From Limnoperna fortunei (taxonomy: Eukaryota; Mollusca; Bivalvia; Mytilida; Modiolidae), in the NCBI GenBank assembly GCA_944474755.1, contig OX104115.1:52704648-52768647 (forward strand): DNA of 64,000 nt. Reading direction: 5' to 3'. Shown one piece after another: positions 1 through 10,953 of the stretch (positions are counted from its first letter, which is position 1; each line of letters starts with the position of its first letter). The translations under genes and the position numbers were made by a program. The notes under the pieces are model-generated. The model was not told where the DNA came from. It searched no databases and saw only the letters and a list, made by a program, of their open reading frames with translations.

Positions 1-289
1 TCTCCTTTATATGCGCAACCAATTCAAAACAAACCTATGGAATGTTTTGTATCTATTTAGTTTAAAAGGTACCAAAATCATAGAACGCACACATTTTCTG
101 TTTAACTACATGAGTTTGTTTCTGGGAAGATAGACGTATTTTAGTTACAAAACGCATGCAATGCAGCATTATATATATAAAGGGGTTGCGACTGGTTAAT
201 TATAAACTGAAAATTATTCCCGAAAGCATATCTTTTCCATTAAAGAAACGAAACGATAAAATAACAAGCAAATACATTTTTCTTTAAAG

Positions 290-517
290 CTTCTAAAAAT
301 ACTGAAAACAATAATCGAGAATCGAGACAAAATGCCATGCTTCGATCCAATGGATGTAATGTTTTTAACAAACCAATGGGATATAGTCGAAAACGATTAC
401 GAAGAAGACGAAGAAGTAACCGGACAAGACAAGACTTGGAAGGATATAAAATACAAGTTAGAAAAGGGCTGGGCATGCATAACACCTGATAATTTGTTTA
501 GAGTTAGTCTAAAACAG
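290..517 (+). CDS. Copy 1 exon 4 (G4 motif exon)
   Basis: 228 bases, phase 0 at both ends. Acceptor TTTAAAG|CTT, donor AAACAG|GTAAAC. Encodes the helix before G4 (LLKIL...) and the G4-type motif FLTNQWD at roughly residues 26-32. Exactly the same length as copy 2 exon 4. Confidence 0.8.
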
Positions 518-2923
518 GTAAACATATATACTTATGTGTTTGGTTTGGTCGAAATTATAACATTAATACTAGTTTATTAGAAAATAGTCTTTAAACAACA
601 GATCAGATCGACTTTGTGAAGTTTTTTGTTAAGGTGATGTCGAAAGAAAAGTAGTCTTACATTGATCCCGTGTCAATTTAAAATACAACATTTCCATACA
701 ATTTGTTATTACAAGTTATAACCCGGTATTGACATAAGAATGTAATATATTTTAGTTAAGTTTGATTACTACAGAGTTTTCGTGGGCAATAGACAGGGTA
801 AAATGAAAAAAAAAACAAATAACTAAACAACTTTAAATGATTTATTTATGCCAAAACACAAGGTTTCTGTATGTGTATTAGACAGGCATCATGAGAAATA
901 CTATAACATGTTCTTACTCCTACTATAAAAAGCGAAGACAGATTTTAACAAAAGCTCTGAATATGTTTGTTGGAATAAGACAAACTTGAAAATCTACGTC
1001 ATATGAGATGTGCATGCAGTGAAATACTAAGCTATGTTTTAATGTTTAAATTAAACTAGGTTGCTGCACAGATGAAAACTGAATTCACTGAAGACTACGA
1101 AAGGTTTACGCAAGTTCTCAAAGACACTATTGACAAAAATCAAAACAAAAGAATGAAATTTTATTACAGGTACATAACAAAAAAGACATATTATAAGAAA
1201 TGTTTTAGTGAGGCAGTCACTGCTAATTGGTCCGGAGCACCTTAGTGCACCCATGGTTTTTATTGGGTTCGGGTTACTCTTTTTCTGTGTTTTTGTGTTT
1301 TTGTTTTTTCTTGTTGCGATGTATATATATGCCTATATGCGGATTTGTAATTGTCCCATGACTTTCACTCTTGTTATCTTCTTGGTCGGTTTTCGTCGCT
1401 ATTTTTCTTATAATTGCATTAATTACTGCATGCTATTTTAAAACCATTACTTCATAAACACAAGAAAAGGCTCTATCGTTAACTAATATTTCTCTGATAT
1501 GATTATCTCTTTTTCTTTTCTTCTTAACTGACTGATTAGTTTGAAATAAAATATAGGTACAATCGGAAGATAACGTCATACCTACATGAAAAATTAGACA
1601 TTAAAATCATCGACCTAACGATTAACAACCCCTCCCTCCAAAACGATATTATTTATAAAAAACATAAAACGCATGATCGGATACATTTGAGGCAAACACA
1701 ATATAGCAAGCAATCAGCAATGATTATCTGTTTGATTATTGTAACACGTTAAGTATTTAAATAAAGTGAAATACATTATTTTCACAATAGTTTACACACA
1801 TATGATTGACTTAAGTTAAAATATGTTTCAAAAAGTGTTTTTGTGTTTATTCTAGTTTCTTACAAACATTTACCCGCAATGCCGAAAGAGGAACGCTTGC
1901 GCGTTTAAAACTGCTTGAAAGGTCTGAAGACGAACAACATAGAATAGTCATGAAAACCAGAGAGAACATAAAAACCTTGACAGTACAATGTAGTCAGGTA
2001 ATTAAAATGCATGTATTAAGGTAGTATTTATATTTTTATCATAAATATGTTTATCATTTATTTCCGCATACTAATGCAAAACATAACAAAACGCTAAATG
2101 CATGTTGTCTAATTCTCACAAATGTAATTTCTTTATTATATTGTATATTGGCTTACTTTTTCAGGCGAGGATATTACTCGTCGATTACAAAACCGAAGTG
2201 GTTTCAAAGCTTGCTGATAAATTGCGAAATTATGTGCTGTCTTCTGACGGTAAGGACAAGATTCTCAATCCAGATGGAGCGACAAGAATCAAGAATGTTT
2301 CTTATAGATTGCTAAACGAAGAAATTCCACGTCGGGTCGAAATTGGCATAAAAAGATGGTGTGAAGGCATTATTGTTAAAGAAATAATGGCAGAAGCCAA
2401 TGCGAAAATCCAATCCCTACTGAAAGATATAGAAGGCAAGCTGCAAAACATAGAAACTGATGTCGCTGGGATTCACCTTTACTTGAGAGATGATACTTCT
2501 GATTTTGCCTTATTTGGGTTCTTTGTTTTGTCCCCATGGGCCATCGTCGTTGCTTTTGTTTTTGGAATAATCCTCGTTCCAGTCGTTGCAATTTGGGCGT
2601 TGATTTCCAGTAGTGCGTGGCACGAAAGCAAAGTTAATGAACTCTACGAAAAATGCTTAGAATCTTTAAATCGCCAAGCGTTGGTTGAAAGTTTTGAAAA
2701 ATCATTTGGAGCTGACTACAACAAAGTTATCGTGCGTATATTCGACGACACCCTTCCCGTGAAACTTTCTGGTCTCGAGAAATTAAACGAGAAGCTTTTA
2801 ACCGATCACAAAAAAATAATTGAGAAAAGAAAGTCGTTCGAGCGTTTGAAAAACAAGATGGAATCTCTAAGAAAAGAAACAGATTTATTCAGAAAAACGT
2901 GTGCAAGATTGTTTGAAACTTAA
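290..2923 (+). CDS. Dynamin-superfamily GTPase, mitofusin/BDLP-like, copy 1 (3' part; exons 4-7)
   Basis: Four exons (290-517, 1060-1169, 1856-1997, 2165-2923) join in frame and end at the TAA at 2921-2923; the upstream exons (start codon, P-loop, DxxG) lie before the window. Exon 4 carries the G4-type motif FLTNQWD, comparable to NKWD/NNRWD of mitofusins. Exons 5-6 encode charged helices. Exon 7 has a hydrophobic block of about 34 residues (residues 114-147 of the exon, PWAIVVAFVFGIILVPVVAI core) followed by a Lys/Glu-rich coiled-coil tail. This is the layout of membrane-remodelling GTPases with a membrane-inserting paddle or anchor (mitofusin/Fzo and bacterial dynamin-like proteins). The family is clear; the membrane it acts on is not. 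Exon lengths and phases equal those of copy 2 about 30 kb downstream, so the two are tandem duplicates. Boundaries were set by GT-AG sites plus the copy-to-copy match. No AATAAA follows the stop until 3450-3455. Confidence 0.85.
1060..1169 (+). CDS. Copy 1 exon 5
   Basis: 110 bases, starting in phase 0 and ending in a split Arg/Ser codon. Acceptor AAACTAG|GTTGCTG, donor TATTACAG|GTACAT. Encodes a charged helix containing YERFTQVLKDTIDKNQNKR. A second in-frame acceptor, GCACAG|ATGAAA, lies 12 bases downstream, so the exact start could be 1072. Confidence 0.75.
1206..1410 (+). mobile_element. 5'-truncated Penelope-like element tail in copy 1 intron 5
   Basis: This intronic stretch matches 27487-27690, the 3' end of the degenerate Penelope-like element. 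Shared blocks include GTGCACCCATGG, TTTATTGGGTT/TTTATCGGGTT, a T-rich run with TGTGTTTTTGTTTTTT, and CCATGACTTTCACTCTTGTT (TGACTTTAAACTCTTGTT in the other copy). No reverse transcriptase sequence precedes it. 5' truncation is normal for target-primed retroelements. The open frame across it (1208-1441) is not a gene. Confidence 0.55.
1856..1997 (+). CDS. Copy 1 exon 6
   Basis: 142 bases. Acceptor TTTATTCTAG|TTTCTT with a good pyrimidine tract, donor AGTCAG|GTAATT. Encodes an amphipathic helix (ARLKLLERSEDEQHR). Length, phase and both splice sites match copy 2 exon 6 (62881-63022). Confidence 0.8.
2165..2923 (+). CDS. Copy 1 exon 7, terminal (membrane segment and coiled coil)
   Basis: 759 bases including the TAA stop. 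Acceptor TACTTTTTCAG|GCGAGG. An open frame extends upstream to an ATG at 2102, but that stretch is intron: copy 2 matches only from the acceptor onward. The hydrophobic segment is encoded at about 2504-2605. The C-terminal ~60 residues are rich in Lys, Glu and Leu and look like a coiled coil. Confidence 0.85.
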   Translation, partial: ARILLVDYKTEVVSKLADKLRNYVLSSDGKDKILNPDGATRIKNVSYRLLNEEIPRRVEIGIKRWCEGIIVKEIMAEANAKIQSLLKDIEGKLQNIETDVAGIHLYLRDDTSDFALFGFFVLSPWAIVVAFVFGIILVPVVAIWALISSSAWHESKVNELYEKCLESLNRQALVESFEKSFGADYNKVIVRIFDDTLPVKLSGLEKLNEKLLTDHKKIIEKRKSFERLKNKMESLRKETDLFRKTCARLFET

Positions 2924-4430
2924 AGTAAAGAATGCGAAAGAGAACTGTTTAGAAATTTGACTCGCTTTTAAAATATATTATGTTTTCAACTTTACAACAA
3001 TCAATCCATTATATGAACTATTATATGTTGGTAACACAATTACCTATGTTAACATTAATGTACCTATGCATGCAGCGTTTTTCTCTATAGAAAAGATACT
3101 ACTTAAGGTACATCGTCGGAAGCCCACGTCCGATCGCGTTCACTTACGGTCGTAGGCACAATTGTAGAAATTTTCACGTTGTCATGAATATTCGATGTCT
3201 CAATTGATCGCTTGTACTTGCGGCAAAGCGTTTAAACTAATCAAAAATCAAAATAGTTTTTTTCCAACAAACGTTTCATTGACTAATTGAATTAAACGAA
3301 AATTCAGGAAAACGAGAAAATATCTAAAAATATCTAAAAGTGTACCCGCGGTCAGTAAGTAGTAGCAAAGAAGGAACGCAACCAGACGCGGGTTTTCGAT
3401 GATGACTAAGGTAATGTCGTAAATACTTTTGAAAATAATGATAGCCACGAATAAATTTAGCAGGACGATTTAAGTACATTCTGATTTACGTATTTTGTTT
3501 TTATAAGATATAATAATTTCCTAAAGCTTTAAACGAATGATTATATTTCTGATCAATTTCTAAGAGGTAACCCACCCATCGCATAATTCATTTATATCAT
3601 TTAAGGTTATTGAAAATAAAAATAAAAATACACCCCGCACAGTAAATTATGTTTAACATCTAACATGTTATCACGGCAAGAGCCACTTTGCTTTGTTCGT
3701 TATGTTTAAATCAGTCGACCAAATAACAAATCATTCCGTCCGACCAAAGTCATTAAGTTGTCGGTGTAGGACGTAAACAACCCCTCAATCAACACAATTA
3801 TACCTACTTAATTTACTGAACCAAAGCGTAATACTTGTGTAGCGGTTAAGACCCATAACTAGACAGAGTTACCTGCCTTAGTGTTATAAATTATTAATAT
3901 GGACTTCATTTCAATTATTATGAACATTTATGTGTAATTATGACTCTAAAATGGACTTTACCATTGTATTTTGATGTTAAATAATATTTTGAATGATCGA
4001 TTATAATTACTTGTTGATAATATTTCAATTTAATGCATGTCATGCAGACTCGCCTCTTGTACAAACTGTGTTTTATTTGCAATGCTGTTTTATAGTCTTA
4101 GTTTACATTTGATAAATGTTGCAACATATCTTTATCTCATTTAGCCATGTCCAACGATAAGAGTTCAAGGACTCAGGTCCCTGTGTTCGAATTCGAACAT
4201 TTTTGTTAACAAAGAGTTGCGATGTAAATATTTTCCTGGAGTTGTGTGTTGTTCATGCATAGATAAATAGCAGCTGGATAATAAAACTGCTGAGATTGCA
4301 GAAACGTGTTACACAATTGTAGCTTAGCAGCTCGCAATCAAGACAATTCCAAACCTCTCCTGTTACCCTTGTCTAGCTCTGTGACTACTGTTTTTTTTTA
4401 CATTATACCTTACATGTATATGTTTACTCT
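2924..4430. other. Intergenic spacer downstream of copy 1
   Basis: AT-rich, with scattered stops in all frames. The first canonical polyadenylation hexamer after the gene is AATAAA at 3450-3455. No other gene, RNA or element recognised. Confidence 0.5.
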
Positions 4431-4434
4431 GTTA

Positions 4435-4530
4435 ACCACACCGATCAACCGACTTGCAATGTATATCATTTTGGTGAGAAGAAGTATGACACGATGAAAA
4501 AAGATATAAACAAGTTAAGACATATACGTA
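4435..4530 (+). pseudogene. Exon-like fragment, inverted relative of 7600-7690
   Basis: Shares about 75 bases, in opposite orientation, with 7600-7690. Both read the peptide FGEKKYDTMKKDINKL in one frame. The matched stretch runs from ACCGATCAACCGACTT to GATATAAACAAGTTA. Agreement at both DNA and peptide level suggests a dispersed coding fragment of an unidentified gene or transposon. The frame stops shortly downstream and no clear splice sites were found here. Confidence 0.3.
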
Positions 4531-6272
4531 TACAGACTACTTTTTCCAAATCCCTACGTTAAAAACTCACTGTATCAAATATAGTGTAGTAAAATATTAG
4601 TTGGCATATATTTGTCCATTAACATATTCAATCGTTTTAACTACTGTTTTCATTTGTTATCTGAAAATATGTTCCAAAGGTACTGGCATCACAAATTTGA
4701 ACAAATAAATGCAAAATTTCCGCTTCTACACAATATATTTCTGTATCAAGTGTTTTTGTTCAAAAACACATTTATCCAACTTTTTCTGACCCAAAATTGT
4801 TCTTCCAATTGCAATTTATTAGGAGTTTGCATCATTTTTCTTTGCGCATTTACAGAAAAAATGATACGGAAAAACTCAGCTCATCTTTTTATAATGACAC
4901 GATGAATAAAAGTTCCTTGACGCGATTGAAAACAGCCACGTGCACGTATTTCTTAAGTGATTAGTTTTATAATTTCATATGGGGCATTTCAATAACTTGT
5001 TACAACTAATGTCTGTATATCATTGAATATTATACAAAAAGTCTACAATTGTTAATACAATAGGACTATGATGTATAAATTCTTCACACAAATCACTCGA
5101 CATGAAAAAAAGGTTACAAGCAGCGGTGCAGCTTTTTAATTCATCTTAGAACCATAGTGAGGAATTAAACATAGATTAAATGTTCTCATTGAGACAATCC
5201 TAGAGCAGAGCTTAGCGGAAATCTGTGTAATATGTCGATAACGCTCTACATATGAGTTCGAACCTATCAACAAATAACAACATAACGAACAAGATTTTGC
5301 ACAAATATTTCCTGCTATGTCGACATTAAATAGAATAAAATGGAACCATCTACTTGGTCAATATAGTGATGTCAAACTTTTATTACAAATTATAAGGTAT
5401 GAATTTAAGGAAACATCAAATGTGCTGCCTACAATTTATAATAAAGACGCAGAGCGAAAAATGTAAAGGTTAATTAGCGTACAAATGAGAGTTAAATCTC
5501 AATAATTAATACATCATATTTAACTGTAACATGGATACTTACTATGTCTAATATTTTTTAACAACGTGAAAGACATGTAGTTACTAAGGACAATATTATA
5601 TCATTCGAACAGACCTTAATTGACCGAATTATACACAATTTCCATCGCGTATTACACCTGTAGACACCTGAAGATACACAGAAAAGAATCTACGAATCTG
5701 GTAAAAGAATAATTACACAAATGTACACCGTTTTATTACAAAAGTATTTATATTTATGGTTTAATCACCCGTTTTCTCTCATTGTCAATTCTAATAATGA
5801 ATAATAAATAATAATAAACAAAAAAACAAAAAACCCAAACACCCCCGCTTTTAAAGATATCATATAATATTGTCTTTATTTTTATGTCAACTCCCCAAAT
5901 GCGAAGTCCACCTTCACCTTTGCGCGGTGACATAAAAATTAAGTTTTGCAGAAGGTACGAACGTCGAACTAACTTTTCTTTTTTCTTCAATCAGAATATT
6001 TTGATGCTTGATATGGTGATTTGTGCAAACGAATAGTGCTTAATAGGCTGCTATCCGACATCTCATAACCCTACTTCTTGTTGGCCGATGTGCATTGTAA
6101 ATGCGTGTTCCTGTAAGGCATCATACTGATTTTAGTTGAACATTTAACCCCTTCTGGAAATTGGAACGGTTCGATATTTGGTGATTCGTACTAATAGGCA
6201 GTAAGTTCTGCACAAATCTCACCGTCGGCGCTCTACCTCCTGCTTGCAGCTTATATGTATTAAACAATTTCG
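4531..6272. other. AT-rich spacer with one tRNA-like B-box
   Basis: No supported gene. Around 5240-5265 the sequence GAGTTCGAACC resembles an RNA polymerase III B-box and may be the end of an eroded tRNA-derived SINE, but no convincing A-box or cloverleaf was found. ORFs at 4612-4905 and 5754-5990 have low-complexity, AT-driven composition. Confidence 0.3.
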
Positions 6273-6557
6273 TCAAACGTTTCTCGTGTTTTGTCTATCT
6301 TCTGTTATCATGGTTAAACGTTCATCGATAGTAACAGTCAAAGTAAATGTGGATGGTTTGTTGTTTTGGTAAAATTTTGATCTGTAGCCAAATTTACCTG
6401 TTTTGTTATCTAGTTCCTTTTCTCTGTATTTTATTGTTTGATGTTCATGGTTGCCACAAAGATGATTGATTGTGTCAGAAAAGTCACTGAAAATTTGTGT
6501 GCAATAGGAACACATAAATCTTTTCGAAGTTAAATATCCCGGACACGAAGAAGTAAT
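6273..6557 (-). CDS. Possible exon with a degenerate C2H2-like zinc finger
   Basis: An open minus-strand frame (ATG at 6515, open further upstream to about 6557) reads MCSYCTQIF, then an H-x4-H pair (HLCGNH), giving a C-x2-C ... H-x4-H arrangement near the N-terminus. A basic region follows with KYREKELDNKTGKFGYRSK. Composition is less AT-driven than neighbouring ORFs. No partner exons were identified, and a transposon-encoded protein is as likely as a host gene. Function unknown. Confidence 0.3.
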   Translation of the reverse strand: MTSSCPGYLTSKRFMCSYCTQIFSDFSDTINHLCGNHEHQTIKYREKELDNKTGKFGYRSKFYQNNKPSTFTLTVTIDERLTMITEDRQNTRNV

Positions 6558-7595
6558 TCAAAAAACAATGATGTGACCTTGGTGGTCAAATTTCAAATTT
6601 AATGTCAACACTCATGGCTGGCGACACGATTAGTTATAATCTACCCACATGCCAAATATTAAAAAGCCTACCTAAAAGGATAAAAAGGACACGTTTTGTT
6701 ATTGATGTATGGGCGGACAGACAAAATATGTCGACCTTCTTTTGCCTCCTTTACCAAAAACCCGATATAAACCTCATAAAAATGCAAAGTGGAATGTAAC
6801 ACTAGATAAAGCTATCTTACATACCCTAAACGTGTATTAGTATGCGATTTGCAGTGTCAAATAAATTTGGCCTTAACGGAGAAGGAAAGAAAAAAGAAGA
6901 TGAAGTAAATTACCAGACAAAAACAATATGTCTCCCATTTATCTTTGTTTGGTATACATAATAAAATAAGTGTTGCATACAAATACAAAGAATAGTTTGA
7001 AAGCTTTTCTGCAAATGTTCTTGTGTGTCGCAATTTGTTCATTGCATATTTTATGCACAGCTATCAAAATTAATTTTCCCCATCCCCCTCTTCGTGCTTT
7101 ATATTGACAAGAAAATCAAAAATTTACATATATTATTACGTTACGAACTCTTAAAGTGCATACTTATTCAATCGGTTAGCAGAATTTAATAGCTTATACA
7201 AAGTCATATTTCTTGTTTTAATCGTATCATTGAAATGATTTACATCGTATCGTACTTTCTCTGACTGTGCAACTAAAATTGAGTTAATATTGTTAATGCA
7301 TTATGTTAAAGATACATTTTTGGCACCAAACGAAAGCTAAATGAATATTCTTTATATTTAAACGGCCGACTTGAAATAAAATTATATCATAAAAGGGCAT
7401 TTTAGCATTTTAATAACTATAACTGCATTTTTTCGTTTATTTTATAAGACAGGTTGGACAAAAATAAAAGCAAGAGATTAAAAAACTGAATATATATTTT
7501 GCCAAATTTATGCCTAATCGTGTTTTAATATATTTTATTCGCTACAGTTAAATTAAAACATAAAAAAATTGGAAAAACTTACCTATGTTTTCATC
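6558..7595. other. AT-rich spacer
   Basis: Nothing recognised. ORFs of 60-65 codons here have AT-driven composition and no recognisable motif. Confidence 0.4.
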
Positions 7596-7599
7596 GCTT

Positions 7600-7690
7600 C
7601 TAACTTGTTTATATCTTTTTTCATCGTGTCATACTTCTTCTCACCAAATTGATATAAGTCGGTTGATCGGTGTTTTAACACAAACCGTAT
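7600..7690 (-). pseudogene. Exon-like fragment (FGEKKYDTMKKDINKL peptide)
   Basis: On the minus strand this reads HRSTDLYQFGEKKYDTMKK and continues through INKLEAMKT to an in-frame TAG overlapping a perfect donor-like AG|GTAAGT (plus strand ACTTACCTATG near 7580). The plus-strand relative is at 4435-4530. Origin unknown. The peptide is short and helical in character. Confidence 0.3.
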
Positions 7691-7860
7691 AAATACTCAT
7701 CATTTTATATGTAACTTTTGTTAATTGTAACACGGAAGTTTTATTTCAATAACTGTGCATGGGCACAAAAGGTAGTCTTTATTTCAGATCTGTCGATTTG
7801 CGGGAAATCACCGGTACAGAAGCAATTCTCGCCATCTCGATGAAACGTGTCGTAAAACGG

Positions 7861-8067
7861 TTACTCAACAATTGATGTGTCCAGAATCAACTTTTTACTA
7901 AGTTTTATATTATTTGTACGCAATTTAACTGTTTGTCCGTATATTTCACGGCACATTTCATAGGAAAGACTATCGAATCCGACCCATGGATGAATACATT
8001 TGTCAATATCAACAAGAATCGTGAAGCGGTCAGACGTACTTTTGGTTACAAAATAATAACCATGCAT
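7861..8067 (-). CDS. Unidentified open frame, possible terminal exon
   Basis: 68 codons on the minus strand with mixed, gene-like composition (SDRFTILVDIDKCIHPWVGF, then CREIYGQTVKL). I do not recognise the family and found no flanking exons or convincing acceptor. It lies between the two other minus- or ambiguous-strand exon-like fragments, so these may be remnants of one lost gene or transposon. Confidence 0.2.
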   Translation of the reverse strand: MHGYYFVTKSTSDRFTILVDIDKCIHPWVGFDSLSYEMCREIYGQTVKLRTNNIKLSKKLILDTSIVE

Positions 8068-8479
8068 GTTTACATCTTGAGATTATTTATTATTCTTACA
8101 TGAATCGAATTTTTGCGTGTTTTTGATCAGTCGAAAACAACTATCGGGTCACGATAAATCGCAACAGTAATAAAATTACATTAAAATGTTTGTACGGTGC
8201 ACGATTCCGCTGCTTAGTAGTCAAGCGGAATCAGATATCGACCTGGTTTTATGTTTCAGCCAATTAGAATAGCCGTCTTAATAAATTCACTCGTCCAATC
8301 AAATCGATTGTATTAATTGTATTATACACAATTTATTGACGTCTGCTACACATGCATCGTGCGTGTCAACAAAATATGGGTATCAAGCATTACAATTACA
8401 AAATGTGAGCAGGTGCTCCAGTAGAAAAAACATCCTGTTTGTTTAACCATGAGATGTTGGTTTTATTCACGTACTAAAA

Positions 8480-8583
8480 CAATTAATGACTTTGATATAC
8501 GGTCGCTATCAGGACTTATTAGACCTAAAAATGTATATTTCACCTCGCATCCTGATAGCGACCTATATCAAAGTCATTAATTG
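8480..8583. repeat. Long inverted repeat (hairpin), arms about 35 bases
   Basis: Left arm 8480-8514 and right arm 8550-8583 are reverse complements apart from a single-base indel, separated by a loop of about 35 bases. Arm core: TGACTTTGATATACGGTCGC. Arms this well matched point to a recent palindromic insertion or a folded RNA. No terminal target duplication was found. Confidence 0.75.
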
Positions 8584-8969
8584 TATAATAACAATATTTA
8601 CAAAAATGGATAGAAATCTTTAAATGACAAGACATTTTAATTAAATGCTCATACTTTGAACTTGAAAATACGTAACTTGGCAGGTGCCCATTTACAATAT
8701 GAAGGCATGCAACTTTTGGCGCATTTTAGCACTGTTAAAAACATTGCCGATTTCCACATCCCTCCTTTAAAATGAACAAAACAAACAATTTTCTAATTTA
8801 TCCTGTACACATAATAAACTGTTCCATTATAACAGTAACACAATAAAAGGTTTTTGCCATGTCAACATTCTTTTATAATGGTATTTTCAAACTTTATACT
8901 TCAAATAATAGCTATGAATGTTCTTTCTTTGCAGTTTTTTCTACAATATTATTTTTGTGTTTTAACAGG

Positions 8970-9087
8970 AAAAATGTAAATTAAAGACAAGAAGGAAAGA
9001 CAAAAAGAAAAATAACTGGTGTTTTGAGGGAAAACTTTACAAAGAACATTTTGATGAGTCTAGTTTTGAAGTCATTCTAGTTGTATG
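8970..9087 (+). CDS. Possible terminal exon of an unidentified gene
   Basis: After a strong acceptor-like sequence (TTTTTGTGTTTTAACAG) a frame of 38 codons runs to TGA at 9085-9087: a basic run (KTRRKDKKKNNW) followed by CFEGKLYKEHFDESSFEV. Composition is far from the local AT average. No upstream exon was identified, so this may be a relic. Confidence 0.25.
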
Positions 9088-9269
9088 AAGATTTGAATAG
9101 AACAAATAACAGTCAGCACCAAATTCTACTTGCTGTCAACATTCAGCCGCAAACCACAACCGGGTGCTAGGAGAAATGTACGTACTTTAAATCGGAGGCA
9201 GAAACACTGTTTTTTTCTTTTTGTGAAAAGCAGTTTGCCAAAAGAAGACAAAAACAAATATATGGCAGT

Positions 9270-10344
9270 TTAATAAACAAAACAAAATAAAGACAACACA
9301 CAATTATCAAAAATGAAATGAATAAATACACATAAACATAAACACACATGCATAAGACTGAACTAAATATAATGTACTGTAACAGTTACAAGTTGAGCCT
9401 CCACACACCGACTTCGCACTACGTATCCCGGTTATCCCCCACATCGTTGGTACTGTAACATTGATGAACATTAAATAAATTCCTTAGGAATTTTAACATA
9501 TTTAACGACAACGGATTAAATTCTATACAAGTTGCAATTTCTACATTGGTGACGAGAGCATTGGATAATTAACTTCACTTCACTGATGTGTTCAGCGAAC
9601 TGCGACGGATTTACTACACAACTTCTGCGCGTACTTTTACATATTTAACTACACATATTTTACACGGATCTTTAAACTTTAATTATACAGCAACGGAAAT
9701 TTCCAAATAAACTAATCCAACAGCTGAATATATTACCACCGATAAAAGGCGTTGTTGCATCAATATCATTGAAACCACCACGCTGTTTCCATTTCCATCA
9801 ATCAAGTCGACGCCTTATTACTACTGTATACTACAAGCACACCAAAACCGGGTCTAAAATCCCTACAAAATAAAAAATCTACAAATTACTTACATTTCTA
9901 TACTTTATGAAAATGACAATTCTATGGCCATTCTAGACCGCGAGCCGAAATACCATCTCGACGGCGTAAAATTAACCATAAAATAGAAATGACTTACCTG
10001 AGTGTGGTTAACAATAGCCTATGGTATCCGTGTCCTGTACTGACAATTATAACACCTAACTGCTATTTTAATTCAACATAGCAACACACACAATAGCCTT
10101 GGGTGTCCATGTCCTGAACTGACAATTATAATACCCAACTGCTACTCCGCAGACGTGTGCTCTACTCAATGACCATGTGCCGACTGATTTACAACTCACC
10201 TGTGAAATATCAATACGTACCTAATCACGAGATATACAAGTAAAGTCTGGTCGACTGGTAAACTGTCCGGTGTTAGTATAAATTTATCCTACCATTTGTA
10301 TCCTACCTATTTTACAAGTATATTAATAACCGAAGTTCGTTACA
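9270..10344 (-). repeat. 3' LTR of the Gmr1-like element (left copy)
   Basis: Direct repeat of 15238-16318. Ends on the plus strand in CGAAGTTCGTTACA (TGTAACGAAC on the minus strand, the expected TG start). The left ~70 bases expected from the other LTR cannot be aligned, so the outer edge is uncertain and may be truncated or replaced. Two tandem ~75-base modules containing CTGACAATTATAA lie inside (about 10007-10060 and 10092-10145). Confidence 0.8.
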
Positions 10345-10362
10345 AACGTCCATTTCCCAAAG
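10345..10362 (-). other. Polypurine-like tract beside the 3' LTR
   Basis: On the minus strand the bases next to the LTR read TTTGGGAAATGGACGTT. This purine-rich run is in the right place for plus-strand priming, though it is imperfect. Confidence 0.4.
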
Positions 10363-10429
10363 ACTAAAGAACATTTTAGTCCGACCAGACCAACGAACTT
10401 AAAAAAAAATATCTGAAATTAAAATCCCT

Positions 10430-10858
10430 TTAGGCGAAATAAAATATACATAAACTGATAGAAATAGAAATCTCAATTTCTGTGACACTCAGGGGTTTAC
10501 TAATTGTCATCAACTCTAGATAGTACATCTGCAACAATATCCGTTTTGCCTGCAATATAAAAAAAGTAAATTTAAATTCTTTCAGTATCAAGCTCCAACG
10601 TAGTAACCGTTGATTACTAGTTTTCATTTTTTGCAACCACTGTAAAGGGCATGATCAGTATTAATAGTAAATTATTTACCCTCTACTTCTCAATTTTTTT
10701 ACAGCCCAAACAATAGCAAAACATTCTTTTTCTACAACAGCATAGTTGTAGTCAGTTTGTGAAAGTTTCTTGCTGATAAACAAAAAAGGGTGTCGTCCAT
10801 CGTCAAACTCCTGCTCAAGAACTGATCCAAGACCCTTCCCGGATGCATCAGTATGCAA
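10430..10858 (-). pseudogene. RNase H domain of the Gmr1-like element
   Basis: The minus-strand frame begins HTDASGKGLGSVLEQ (first catalytic Asp) and reads VVEKECFAIVWAVKKL (catalytic Glu region). After stops at about 10676-10640 the domain continues in the same reading (LQWLQKMKTSNQRLLRW) and degenerates toward the connection region. Typical Ty3/gypsy RNase H, broken by stop codons. Confidence 0.8.
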
Positions 10859-10953
10859 AAAAAATTTCTAGAAAAATCTGGACTTCGTAGTACAGATTCA
10901 TTACAAATGCATTCTTTTAACCTGAAGAAAGCTATTTGTTCTTTGTCTAACGA

